DNA from: Fasciola hepatica
Lineage: Eukaryota > Platyhelminthes > Trematoda > Plagiorchiida > Fasciolidae
Reading direction: 5' to 3'
Assembly: GCA_948099385.1 (NCBI GenBank)
Contig: CANUEZ040000140.1
Coordinates: 1,054,001 to 1,118,000 of the forward strand
Length of the DNA stretch: 64,000 bases
Shown: positions 12,691-24,606 of the stretch, piece by piece
How the letters are laid out: every line of letters starts with the position of its first letter
Numbering within the stretch: the first letter of the stretch is position 1
The notes under the pieces: model-generated
Databases searched by the model: none
The model's input: only the letters and a program-made list of their open reading frames with translations
Told to the model about the DNA's origin: nothing
Position numbers and translations under genes: made by a program

Positions 12691-13640
12691 GTGAATGAAA
12701 GTTATGCGGGAAAATCACAAATAATCTACTGTCTCATGAAGAGGGCAAACTCATTCTTGGGAATGATCGGAAGAAAAGTCCATGATAATGTGTCTCAGTT
12801 TTCTTTTTACAGACGATATGCTAATATCCTAATCTTTTCGAATGAGGGACGTTTTATTCTTTTGTTAACAGCCTAAACTCTATTCACTCTAATATATCTG
12901 ACAAACAGCCTACTCTTCTTAAATATTCTAATAACCAAACGTCCGGATGGAACTTGGCAACGTAGTATTGACCGTAACGCAACTTGAGAAAAACGCTATT
13001 TACCATTATCCAGCTCCGCACCAGTGGTTAAAAAACGTGGACTAAGTCAAATTAGCCTCAACAGAGCGCAGAAGATCTGTACCAAGGATCAAGTGCAAAA
13101 TGAGGAGTTCATAAAAAGAACATTGCCGGCCAATGGTTGTCCCGAATAGCTCATCGAACGACACCGAAAGCCCAGAAATGAAGGCGAAAAACCAATTACG
13201 GTCGAGAAGATGCACCATTGCGTCTGTTACAGAAGATCAAGGGATTAGGCTTTAAAAATCAGTCAGACAGTGCTGCTGACCTTAATATCTCACATGTTGT
13301 CAATCAGTTCACTTGAAGTTGCGGTGAAGTACACACTGGCACAACGGATCGCTGTTTGGTTCAACAAGTCTCGGAACACATACTCAAATGGCTATTAATA
13401 TCAGTGACACAACTCAATGTGGCCACAAAGTGTGACTTCAATTCTCCAGCTTCTTCGGTTGTAAAACATCGCACTGCATCAGGTCACAAAATTGACCTGA
13501 TCCACTCTATCAGAGAGCAATCCCAAACCTGAGCTGCTGGCATCCTGTAAGGCGATGCCTATCACGATGCGTCAGTCGACGCCTTGTGTACAAAAATATT
13601 TATTTGCCTTGGCATCAACCGGACAGATCTCTCTCCCCGT
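12691..13640 (+). mobile_element. Penelope-like retroelement remnant (RT end plus GIY-YIG-like endonuclease)
   Basis: Plus-strand translation shows the last RT blocks of a Penelope-like element. FYRRYANILIFSNEG (12810-12850) stands where the catalytic FxRYVDD motif belongs; both Asp are lost. A thumb/linker segment follows with SAPVVKKRGLSQISLNRAQK and ICTKDQ near 13010-13095 and ERHRKPRNEGEKPITVEK near 13155-13210. Next comes a GIY-YIG-like part, CGEVHTGTTDRCL then QQVSEHILKWL (13320-13400), and KHRTASGHKIDL near 13465-13500. The C-terminal tail LLASCKAMPITMRQSTPCV lies near 13535-13590. In the family the second Tyr of the GIY-YIG core appears as YIG; here it reads HTG. Several frameshifts and stops. 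The 5' part of the element was not recognised. Confidence 0.75.
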
Positions 13641-14149
13641 GCCCAACGGAGCTCTCAACCCAGCCCATTCGACCGTATTATTTTTCTTGTTTTATAACAG
13701 ATAAACTAATGTGTTTACGTAAGCAATAGACAAGAGTAAACGAAACGCTTGAATTTCGAGACTTGTCTTCTTCTTGTTTCCATGAACCACTGGACATGGT
13801 GAAGCCTAACAGAGGACACACGAATGATTCGACGGCAAAAAGACGATGGGGGAGTAGAAAGTAAAGCAGAATTATGTTACGCAGTATCAATCACAGCTGA
13901 CTTATAGATCGCTACTGAAATCCACGTTCTCAAATTCAATTTCCACGGCCAACCTTAGACAATTTCTAGTTGAAAAACCGTTATGCTTGTACACTGTCGT
14001 CCCGATCGATCATATTGATAGGAAATACCACGGCAATACAAGCTACGTTCAGTCGAGTCCAAACGACCACTAACCACACATTGAGTTCAGCGGTTTGGCT
14101 GCTATCTCTCAGCGGCAACCTTACTCGGAAATAATAGAAAAAATAATGA
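13641..14149. other. unassigned sequence
   Basis: No recognisable element between the Penelope-like remnant and the next LINE. Only a 70-codon minus-strand frame without features. Confidence 0.4.
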
Positions 14150-15255
14150 TATGAAGAGAGTAATAAAAGAACTACAAACGGTCTGGCCACCCCTTAGTCA
14201 TCTCTCAACCACCACCTGCATCAACGAAAAATGCATGCCGAGTAATCCTGACCGGGCCACAAAGGCCCAGTCCACTACTAGGGGTGACCGGCAACCGGAC
14301 TCTGAAACTTGGAATGGTGAACAACATTGGGTCTCAATAGGTCAGGTGTGGCAACCAACCGGACGACAATAGAACACTGTCTACCACCAGAGTAGCATGT
14401 GATGGCGGGGATTCCGACCTCCGAGGTGGTAATTAAACGCTCTAAACCACTCGACCGTCATCAGTCTCAGCCATCTTCCACTGCTGAGCTGAAGTGTTTT
14501 ATCAAATGATTTTGTTCGTGAACCTACGACTCTTCGCCAAACTTCAGCATTTCTTATACGGTGTTCCCACCAGATTCGAGTAATACTACGAAGACATCGG
14601 TGTTCAAATACCGACAATCTTTGTGTATTCTTCACCCTCAGCGGCCATGTTTCTGAACCATACAGAAGCAGTGGCCTGACGGCTGCAGAGTACACTCGAC
14701 CCTTGATAGATAGACGGATGTCATGTGAACCCCATGGATGACTCAGTTTGGCGAATGCCAAACGAGCCTTCTGTATACGCACAGACGCCTCATCCGATAT
14801 CCGACCACCGAGTGAAATGCAGTTTCCCAGATAACAAAACTCATCCACTCGGTCTATAGTCCCCCTAATACCGAAAGGTTTGGTGTCGGACCAATGCAAC
14901 AGCATCTTGCACCTTGAAGATGCAAAACGCATGCCAAACATTACTACGCAGTCCGTCAAGCTGTCTAGAAAAGCTTACAATTCACCTGAACCTTCGCTTA
15001 GAAGAACTGTGTCGTCCGCATATTCAAGGCGCAGCACTTTTCCGCCGGAAAAATTTCAATACCATTAGCTTCATATGGCAAAAAGGCGGTCTCTAGGACC
15101 ATATGAGTCACAAAATTAGAAAGAAAAGGAGACAGGGTGTCTGTGGAGTTTATGTGAATCCCATCGAAAGAGTTCAAATATAACGATGTGATCTGCATAC
15201 AAGCGCATTCGAGATAACTGAACATAAAATTCGTGTACACAACAGACAATCTCAC
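14150..15255 (-). mobile_element. LINE 3' part (RT palm to C-terminus), interrupted by a SINE
   Basis: Minus strand: SPFLSNF near 15110-15130, NGIEIFPAEK then (frame change) LEYADDTVLL near 15000-15040, MRFASSRCKMLLHW near 14890-14930, FCYLGNCISLGGRISDEA near 14785-14840, LSHPWGSHDIRLSIKGRVY near 14690-14745, LLLYGSETWPLRVKN near 14635-14680, and RSITRIWWEHRIRNAEVW near 14540-14590. YADD is intact, but a stop codon lies a few codons after it. After GRWLRL the element is cut by the SINE at 14257-14464 and resumes below it with RHAFFVDAGGG and a segment resembling KGG. From 14528 to 15037 it is about 99% identical to 61470-61978, with clear divergence on both sides (see findings). Confidence 0.85.
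14257..14464 (-). mobile_element. tRNA-derived SINE, copy 1 (nested in LINE)
   Basis: Minus strand: box A (GGTCGAGTGG, 14447-14456) and box B-like sequence (GGTCGGAATCC, 14409-14419), followed by a roughly 150-nt tail. Tail and head align with the elements at 60677-60895 and, for part of the tail, 20305-20396, so this is an interspersed family. The copy lies inside the LINE 3' region in the same orientation. The LINE protein similarity continues on both sides. No clean target duplication seen. Confidence 0.75.
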
Positions 15256-16341
15256 TCACCGACTTACTCCCCCATCGCTTTCGTCACTTTATTTACTACT
15301 GATTCTTATAACTTCCCTACCGAATATCTCTTCCTATGGGGCAACTGTACAGCTTGCTACTCAACTAGCGGACTAACCAACAAGGGGGTCCAAACCGAGT
15401 CCTTCAACCCTGCGTCAATCCACGAGATAACGAGTAATTTTCATAGGAGTTTGAGGAACTCGACTCACAAAAAGCGTCACAAAACCATGTAGCAATTTCG
15501 GGTTTATAAACCACAGAAGAATTGTCTTTTGAGTCCACAGGGCTTTTTGGTGAGGAACGGTAAGTTGGAATTGCGTTGTCAATCAATATGGTAACAGTCT
15601 AACTACATGCTACAGTTCCTGATTGTTCAAGATAAACCTTCAATTTGTGATCTTACAACTTACTGGAAAGCCATTCAACCCAAAGTCTACTTAAAGATCG
15701 ATTGAAGTTACCAAGATGAAGTTACATGAGTGCGTTCAATGAAGTTCATGAATATTAGGTTTAATGGGTCATCAATAAACCACAACTTGCGAAGTTTGGA
15801 GAGTGAAACGTCCTTCACCTATAAAAGATTCTAAAAAAATAAAACAATCCCGAACAAGCTATCATTTTTTTTGAAACACGTTAAAGAAATCATGTTAGTC
15901 GCGAGACAACAACGTTGGTTTTTGTTTTCAGGGATGATATGAAACTGTGACCAGTGCATGACATGATACACCTAAATCCACTTAGGGAACCGTGGAGACA
16001 AGCAATTGTTCCCTTTCGGAACGTCAACGATTGGAATGGAGCCAAACGCGCCCCCCATCATCCATAACGACTGTGAATTCATTTCGATTCAAACCTAATG
16101 AATGGGTCTATTACAACCCTCATGACTATCAGGTTAAGACGCATTTGTATGCATGTGCACTGGGAGGGGGGAGGGGCAACCAAAATTTACTAGAAACAGT
16201 CCATTAGAGAGCGAGTAACGGTTACACACGGCAACACTACAACTTCGAAGTGGAGCAAGAAAAATTCGATTACAAATGGATGCAAACATTTACGTCTGAG
16301 TTTGCAAGCGCACCACGGCGAACACGTATCAAGCGTGCGCG

Positions 16342-16385
<44 letters not shown>

Positions 16386-19300
16386 TATGCAGCATTATGC
16401 TGTCCGCGACTTCACCATACTGTTGCGCACCATACTACGACATATCACATCCACGAAAGCATCGAGAATGAGGGAAAGCAAGGAAATTTCCGATAACGTG
16501 CTTATACTTGTGACCAGACGAGTTGGGAAAATCTTATTTCTTTCTCAGATGCGAGTTGGCCATTAGTCTGGCAAGTGGTGGCAACAAACTTCGAATCTTA
16601 CGGTCATGACTCACTGATGTACAAAAGCAAACTCAATTAGCTCAAAACATGGTACGAATAATAGTAAGGAAATTGATACAAATCATGGGGGAAATAAAGT
16701 TAAAACAGTCGGGGATTTATGTGACCACGTGCAGGATAACAACAGTTCCGCGCACGAAGTCTCGAAATCGCTTCAAGCCTAACTTTGATTAGGAAACTGT
16801 TCTGAAAAACCGTTGTTCACTCAGAACCCAAGGCTCGCAAAGAAACCTCGCCTAAACATGCACCGAGATTGTGCAGAGTCACTGGCAGTCGATATTCCGG
16901 ATGTTGTTCACAATAACACAACTACATATAACGCATATAACATACCCAGACCAATCCAATAGTTTTAGCTTGAAAAATAGACAATCGTTAAGTGATTGTG
17001 GCGCTTTCAGGCGCTATTTACCAAAACAAGGCCCAACAGGAAAATCCAAGATCATTGATGATGGACAAACAGTAAAAGTATTTAAACTGACCACAATAAG
17101 TGGGTAATCGGTAAGAATACCAAGTTGTCATTTTTAATGGTCAGGGATTTCACCTTATCATCCCTTGCCATGAATTTAACAAACCTATGCGTATTACAGT
17201 TAATCTTCAATCAAGCGGAAACAGTAAACCAAGGCGATCAATCACACAAATACTAGCGACACGAACCAGCACAGCCTGTTTGGGCTCAGTAACCGATTCG
17301 TGGACGAATTTCGAGTATCTAATAGGCTAAGCCCTACCTCAACACGGCTGACCAGGCGTTCAAGAAAAGTCCGAGCAATGCTATACACACAGGGGTGTTC
17401 AAATACATGTTAATTTCGTGTTTTAAAGTAGCAGCAATCAGATTCCTCAGCCGTACACAAGACGGCTAGCTCATTTGTTCTGGCGTACTATTATACGGTT
17501 AAACGCCACGCTTAAGCCATTTAGATCGAATGTGATTTAACACTCAAGACTACAACTATCGGTTATTTCTGGCATTGTGCTGAAGGCATGGTTGCAACAT
17601 TACTCGCGATTTGAAATGAGAGAAAAAAAGTGTAGCGGCATTTACCTAGTCAGAATTTGGTGGCACGGTCTAGGGTCGCAAATAACAGTAAACCAGTGTA
17701 TCAATGATTGCGCCGCTAATCCCTATCGCAATTTATCTTCTTACATCTTCTATTTCTATTATTTTTTCTACTCGAGTTTGCGAAACGACAGAAACAAAAA
17801 GTGCCCTAATGTGCGACTGATGATCATCTACATCTACGGTGATTATATTTCATGCGGAGAAAACAGATGATTCCAGCAGCTACATATCATAACAAACACC
17901 TTCCCCAAAAAGCGAAACCCCATGAGATCACAGATGAAATTTACCTCGGAAACAGCATCTTTGACCATCGTACTTCCAGAGACAGAGGTTAACGACGACG
18001 CTGTGAAAGCGGTTGCTGTAAATGGGAGGATCGCACATTTGAAAAGAAAATACCCTGAAGCATCATGTTCCTCTTACACAGATAACAACAATGAAAAGAC
18101 GAAGACAATGAACATTTCATTTACTTTCCTCGGTCGCTAAAACATGACGATGATTCGTTAAATGGGACCAACAGTGAAAACATGTTTTTGATAGTTGAGT
18201 TAGTCATTTATACATATACGGTGATACATACACGGACAGAGTAGAATAAATCTTGGCTCAAATAGTGTCCAAGTACAGCCTGGAAAGATTCTTCGCACCG
18301 AATTACTCAGTAGTGGACTGCACAAGACAAACTTCGGCAAGGAATCCAACAGAACACATAGCGCAGCAGATAATCGGATCGACCTGATCCAGTCGTTGAA
18401 AGTGCGACTAAACAACCGCAATACAAAGCTGTTAGCACTGACCGTATGCATGCTGATCAAGTCATAATCCTTCACCCCAACCCTTGCTATGAACAGGAAA
18501 GTATTACAAACTATCTGCTTTTATTGGCATTTTCCACACAATTCCGCATTTATTATTGGTTCCACCTACCACGAACGTTTTCCACTGTTCGTCCCATGGA
18601 CCGATGTATTCTATACTGGTGATGGAAGAAGGCAAACGGGATGCTAGCATCTCACGATTTATGTCTTTGTTCAGTCCTGTTTCAGTCAGTCGACCAAAAA
18701 TAACTAAAACTGAAGCATAGAAAGTCAACATACCAAAAGAAGTGAAAAACTAGCCCGAACAACACGAGTGGGCCAGTAATCGCAACACTCAATTACGTCT
18801 CCAAACAGCAAGTAGCGGATCATGTAGACTTGACACACCCTTCACGGTGGAGTTTAACGGCCAAATTCCCAGAGGAAGAGCAGAGCTGCAGGCTACCGGG
18901 CGTGTCCTCCGGTTGCAGACAGAGAAACAGCCACCAGCATGATGGTTAATCGCGAATAAGTTGAGTTCAGGCTCGCCGAATAAACGGTCTTTAGCGAGCA
19001 GCGGCAGTGCTCCAGTTTGTGATGGGTTTTCGATCCAACGAGCGCCACCTTTTGAAAGGCCCCATATATTTGAGGACAGTACTGTGACGAGGCGAATGCG
19101 TTCTGCCACCAAATATGGTCAATGCTCCTTGTCGTGCCGCACATCCAGTAAGGTAATTCAGGAATCACATGAACTATTATCGGTAACCGGCTCGTCCGGA
19201 GCATTCATGTTCTGTTACCGTCCCACTAACTCTGAAGAAGACGATTCGTCCTTCGAATCACCTCGATTTATTGGCTCAGAACACACTGTTTATATAGGAA

Positions 19301-19649
19301 CAAAGAATCAGTGTCATCAATCTTTGCAACACAGATTAATTGGTTCGAACTTGTATTGGGAAACCTCTCTTTTGATTGGTTGACCGGTGATACGACCAGC
19401 TACCACCAGACGCGAATCTTTCCTCCGCTTATCGATCCGCTGTCCTGTCGATCGTGAACGTGTTGGCCTAAACCATAACCTGGATACTGGACAGGTGTCG
19501 AATTACTCTGGTAGCGCGACTAGGCCGTCTATCGAACGATGCGTCAGACCATAACCGCACCGTTCCCGCTGCAGTTCCATCGGCATAAGTCAAAGCCCAA
19601 TTCCTGTTCCCCATATCACGACTGATATCCGAAGGCCCCATAACCCAAA
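15256..19649. other. unassigned sequence
   Basis: No recognisable element apart from the CA tract. Two weak coding hints only. On the minus strand at about 18504-18731 a 75-codon frame has an AG acceptor after ...GACTGAAACAG and a GTAGGT donor. On the plus strand at 18961-19383 a Ser-rich 140-codon frame is open. Neither has a known domain. Confidence 0.35.
16345..16383. repeat. (CA)n microsatellite
   Basis: About 39 bp of perfect CA dinucleotide, preceded by GTGCGCGCG (alternating purine-pyrimidine, potentially Z-forming). Confidence 0.98.
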
Positions 19650-21265
19650 AAAACGTCAGCCGATACAGTACGACGCTAAAAGCGCGAACGCTGCCGCGCA
19701 TGCAGTAACAGACAGGCTTGGCCGGTACACTCAAGAATCTTGCCACCGATTTGCGTTGTATACAAGAAACTCGCATTCAGAACTTCAGCTCGATCATACA
19801 ATTGACGCTCCCTTCCAACTCCTTTTCAAGGTCTTACCTACATTCTCTTGGGGACCGTGATGCTTCAGCATCGGGTCAGGCGGGCGTCGGTGTAGCCTTG
19901 AAGACTAAAACCGAAGCAGCAGTGATAGACTGGATTTCAGTCGACAATCGGTAGTACGCAAGCTGGGTCTCAAAACCGGTCGTGGAGGTATCGGCCAAAT
20001 CTTCACCCCCCGACAGCTGCTTGAGAACTGCCATGCCTTCTAGAGATCAACGACAATCGCGTTCCCAGACATTCGCGTTGACTTCGACTGTCGATCGGAC
20101 TGCATTGTGAGATTGTTTGTTGAGAAATAAAGAACCTGGGAGGCGTATAGCAATTCTCAAAGAACTGTACCGTTATATCTCAAGTCAGGTTAGGGCATAC
20201 GGTTAGCTTACACTAGCCTTGGCTGTTTCCACTGCTGTTCGACGCCCGGACAACCTACCATCGCTTCTGCCCTTTTTATTATTACATGCTTGAGCATGAG
20301 TGCAGTGCCACAAAATCTCACTGCATTATTAAGGATAACCGGCAACCGGACCCAGAGACTTGGAGTGGAGAACCACATAAGATCTCGAGTGGGTCCTGTT
20401 TTATCCTGCAAGGTACCTCAACAACCCATCACTAGTGTCTGATGAACTCAAAAACGCTTTGTCTTAACTCCCCTTGATATAATCATTTGTTATCACTGGT
20501 CGAACTAAGTATTTTATCATCAGTTATTCGAATGTACAACGAGTTTATCCAACCGATAACGTTCCGATGGGCACAGTGCTGAAAATCCATCTCTCGGGAT
20601 GAATAAAGCCACAATTTGAATTGACCTGAGTACGACAAGGTTGCCCCACAGTCCCATTTTTCAATTTTGGCATACAGGATGGTCCCCAGATTACCTTATT
20701 CGTTCTTCTAGACGGTGAAGTTTAACTCCACCCAAGGGACAGAATTTCGACTTAGAATATACCGGTGATATCGTCTTGCTGGGTATTAGCACACAAGCAA
20801 TGTAACATATTCTGTAGCACCTGGCGACTGACATATTCAGATATGGTGTGCACTTTGCGCTTGCCAAATGCAAAGTGGTTTAAAAGACTAGCAGGAGCCT
20901 GTGCCTTCTTCCATCCTTTCTGGTGAACAGCTATAACTAGTCAATAAATTTAAGTACCTTGGAGCCGCACTGCGGCTCGATGTGGCGTGGAGGAATAACA
21001 AAGGCTAGAACCTGCATCACTTTCGGCATTACGACAACATCCGGGTCCGCTCCGCGCTTCGAACGTTCGGCGAATTTCTGCATTCGACCATCGGTCTACG
21101 GAGCATTGCCCACGTTTAGTGGGAATATCATGTGAGCAACTACTCGGTTCGTCATCATGTTGGGTGTGAATAGCCGTTCCATGACGGAAATAATCATTCC
21201 ACACGGCCTCTGGTGGATTGGACACGTTCTATGCCTGCCTACGTGTGATGATTTTGTGTCTTACT
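19650..21265 (+). mobile_element. LINE remnant with internal deletion and SINE piece
   Basis: Endonuclease N-terminus: GLAGTLKNLATDLRCIQETR near 19715-19775 (the catalytic Glu of the QET motif is present), and SGQAGVGVAL then VIDWISVDNR to 19954. The text then jumps directly to RT: GRGGIGQIFTPRQLLE near 19980-20025 and TTIAFPDIRVDFD near 20050-20090 (motif A Asp kept). The endonuclease C-terminal half and the RT linker are therefore missing. After a foreign insert (SINE piece at 20305-20396) RT resumes with VRQGCPTVPFFNFGI near 20633-20678, LEYTGDIVLLG near 20753-20785 (YADD changed to YTGD, first Asp lost), FRYGVHFALAKCKV near 20836-20876, NKFKYLG near 20945-20962, and LWWIGHVLCLPT near 21205-21240. 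Stops and frameshifts throughout. Confidence 0.8.
20305..20396 (-). mobile_element. tRNA-derived SINE, truncated copy (tail only)
   Basis: Aligns with the 3' tail of the SINEs at 14257 and 60677 (shared blocks GGATAACCGG, CAACCGGACC, GAGACTTGGAGTG, read on the plus strand). The tRNA-like head with boxes A and B is absent. Lies antisense inside the LINE at 19650-21265. Confidence 0.6.
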
Positions 21266-21299
21266 CGCATGCTTTACGAGAATTTCAGTTTACCCTCCA

Positions 21300-21405
21300 A
21301 TTATCATTCATGCATTTCCATACACGACCAACCACGTCGTGTGCGTAAGCCTTATCTTACTGCAATTGCAGATAATGACTATTGCAGTGCGAATGCAGCA
21401 CGCAC
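21300..21405. repeat. left flanking copy of a ~100-bp repeat
   Basis: Aligns in direct orientation, by eye about three quarters identical, with 54577-54675 on the other side of the tandem array. Shared anchors are ATTATC..TCATG, CA.GACCAAC / CACAACCAAC, CGTGTG, CTTA.TGCAAT and GCAGTGCG. Its identity is unknown. Confidence 0.55.
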
Positions 21406-21551
21406 ACGAACCACCTTTACATCATACACAGCGATTGGAAAATTTGTGTGCACCAATAACACTGTGCATGAACCAATAACTGCGTACATATGTTAACCCG
21501 TACACATTGCGCGAGTACACTGGAAGGGGTATATCCCACAGCATCAAAGGC
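21406..21551. other. spacer between flanking repeat and tandem array
   Basis: Unique sequence. Similarity to the array begins exactly at 21552 (CCGTGGTAGAGG); the base before it already differs from all other unit junctions. Confidence 0.6.
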
Positions 21552-24500
21552 CCGTGGTAGAGGCTGCAGGGACCAGATTTTTACACTACGTTGAACGCAG
21601 GAACATCGCTACAAGTTCCAGCAGCCAACAGTAGCCTATTTCATCGGCTTTCACGTCGCTTTCGATTAGGCTAACCGGGAATGTCTGGGCGATAATGGAA
21701 TCCGATAAAGTCGAGGCTTCTGAGAGGATACTATTTGCCCACTAGGACGCGAGTCCATATAGATGGTGAAGAGGCCTCCGAGTTCACACTTACTGCTGGC
21801 GGCCGACAGGGCTATCTTCTTTCGTTAGTGCTATTTAACTACACGATCGACTGGATAACGAGACAGACATTGACGGACCATCCCGGTATTCCACTGAGTC
21901 AGGAGATGTACACCTCGGATCTGGAGTTCCCGAATGACATTGTCGTGCTAACGGACTCCCTACCACGCTTTAACCAGTCTTTGACCCAATCAGTTTCTTC
22001 TCCAAGTCCATCAGGCTAGAAGTAAACAGTTAATGTCAACTTGCCCAGGGCCATCAGCTCAGCAGTTGTCCATCAGTGATCGAGTACGTCCCATTATTCA
22101 AGTATCTAGACTCTACGCTGCTTCCAAACGGTCAGGCGAAGGATGAAGTATTACTCCGGGTAGACAACGCCAGGAAAGCGTTTCTCCGGCTACGACGGGC
22201 GCTGCGGACCCGTAGTGAAACCAACCTTAGGATTACGATGTGTATCTACCGCGATATACGCCCCGTACTCAGCTACGGCTGTGAAACCTGGCTACTGAGA
22301 GCCGAGGATACTAGAAAACTGGAGGTGCTTGGTCACTGGTGCATGCGACGTATTATGCGAGTAAATCGGCGCAACAGAGTACCCAAAGATAAGATTAGGA
22401 GACAGTGCTGTGAAATTGACGAACTCCTAAACTTCGTCCAATGTCGTCGACTGCGGTGGGTGGGTCATATCTTACGTTGACCCCAGACGGAATTAGCCAA
22501 ACAAACATTCCGCCCTGAAACCTGTCCCGGGTGACGTTTTCGCCTTGGTGGCCAGTTCAAAACTTGGATCAACACTGTCGAGAAGGATGTAGAGCGTCTA
22601 GGCTTACGGTCGGTCTATGGTTCCCGCCAGTGGAAAAAAAGATTGCGATTTGCCCCGCACTCTCTTTCAACCGCTGCGCGTGGTCAGCTATGATATTCAT
22701 GAAGTCGACTCATCCTCTAGCAGGAGACAGTCGCAAAAAAGTAAAGAAAGTAAGCTTTATTTTCGCTGCAACTGTCTTGAAGTTAAAATCAACAGCTACA
22801 GGTTTTTAACGTTGAAGGAATTGGTCAAGGGTTTGACCACTTTCTTGACGAGCAATCGAGAGAACGTGTCGGGCAAAAATCTGATTATTGGGTTTCGGTG
22901 GTAGAACCGAAGTATGCACATTCGGTGATATGTTTGTAAACCGAGGGCAAAACTAGATTACTAAGAACGGAAAGAAGACATATTGCGAGATGCAAGCATT
23001 CCGTTCACTCTTGTCGATCGCGTACGTGAAACGTGTCAGTTTATATGATACGGTGCATAGAATACACAGTGGAAAAATGTTTGTCACAAAGAATACAGCA
23101 ATGCGTTTGGAGTCTGTGGCTGATGCCAGGGAAGGCAGATTGTTTGCAGTGACTGTTTCTGTGCACAAACCGAGGGGAGTTTTCTGTCTGAGGCATTTGA
23201 AGGCAGCGGAGCACTGGCCTGAAGGCTGCAGAGTACGCTCAACCCTAGATAGACAGACGGATGTTATGTGGACGCCATGGATGACTCAGTTGACGGATCG
23301 ACCTTCGAAACGCATCAGTGCGATTCTTGATAATATTGGTTCCCAAGAGAACAGAGCGGAGTTGGCTAAGCGATTTGAGGCTACTGCAAGTCCTTGCTAA
23401 CCCGGCATTTCTGGGCCACTGCGATAAAACCAATAACGGCTTTCTGCGCCGGGAGCCTTGATGTTACGAAGGCCGGCGCCGCCTAATATGACTTCGGATA
23501 AGCTGGCGATATCCACTTGATAGTGGGTAGTATGCACTTATTCGCTGTCTGACTTCGAATGTCGGTAAGAGTTCTCACGTTCCAACATCTTATAGTGTCT
23601 TTAGGAGGTAAAAAGACCCAGTTCGCATTCTTGACAACACTGCCACTGAGATAGCACAGGATCACTGCTTCCCGGAGATGTCGTAGCATGGATAATAGAG
23701 CTTGTAGGAAACAGTCATGAAGTTTCATAAGTGTTTGATACGAGAGACGGCCCCAGCGTCACTCGGCTTTTTTCGAGGGTGCACCTCTGGCCTTTGCCTA
23801 ACCAAGTGCGGACTGCAAGGCAGAACTGTGTTGATGCATTTTTGTCGTTGGCTCTCTAAGAGCTCGTTCACCATTCGATTTAACTGAATCCAACCCAGTG
23901 ATCCATGCAGCCCTATTAGTTAGACAGATTTCCATCACAGCCGCTGAACTGTACAGTGAATCTCGTGTATTCATTCAGGGGTAACTGCCTTCGCATGCCG
24001 AACACCTCACCGAGGTTTTTGGACCTTGGTTACCCTCAACCTGGCCTAGGCCGCCTGTCGAGCGGTTTTCCGGGGTGTAGCAGCTGATGCATGATTCGCA
24101 TTCGTGGAGCCATAGGTGGGAGTTGGGTACCTGGTGGAGACGAGATGGAAGATACCCCAAGGGCACTTCAGTTTGCCAACTCAGAGATGCTACTCCAATC
24201 AGATACCCCATACACCCCATTATTGCGTTTTGACTAGAGGTGTGCACGGCGATTATGCTGAAAGTTTCCTTTCTTAACACAAACACTACACACAGCTTCT
24301 CGTACTGAGCGTTCAGCTTACCCACAGAAATAGCAAGATAAGTTGCTCACAGTCGAGGCTACATCCTCCGAGATTAGCGTTTGGAGTTTGATAAATTTAA
24401 AAGATTTTGTTACTTTTGATACGAAGCACAAAATGTATCACGGTTGTGTGATAAAGACTGTGCGAGCTAGTTAAAGTTACCTGGCGAGTTGAAGCTTTGT

Positions 24501-24606
24501 TTTGAGATCGAGTTGTTTACTTTGCAATAACTTTCGATCAATCACATTGGACACCAGACCACGAATGAATTCGTCGGAGTTTACTTCATAACCAAGGGGG
24601 TTCCCG
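21552..24606. repeat. array unit 1
   Basis: 3055 bp. Lacks the 12 bp CGGTTATCCGAT present in all others near offset 160; the flanking TCCGAT suggests slippage or deletion between 6-bp direct repeats. Private bases: CTGGCTACTG (Leu instead of Pro in the RT frame), GGCGCCGCC, and ATTAGGCT. RT pieces at 21735-22019 and 22076-22480 (+), endonuclease piece at 23483-23728 (-). The A7 form of the frameshift tract. Confidence 0.97.

Noticed and set aside
18961..19383. A Ser-rich 140-codon plus-strand frame as a host exon
   Set aside because: Acceptor and donor candidates are poor and there is no domain; possibly leader sequence of the adjacent LINE.
22990..23400. A 136-codon plus-strand frame repeated in every array unit
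   Set aside because: Its second half is antisense to the endonuclease/RT chimera, the first half matches nothing I know, and conservation among copies follows only from recent duplication.
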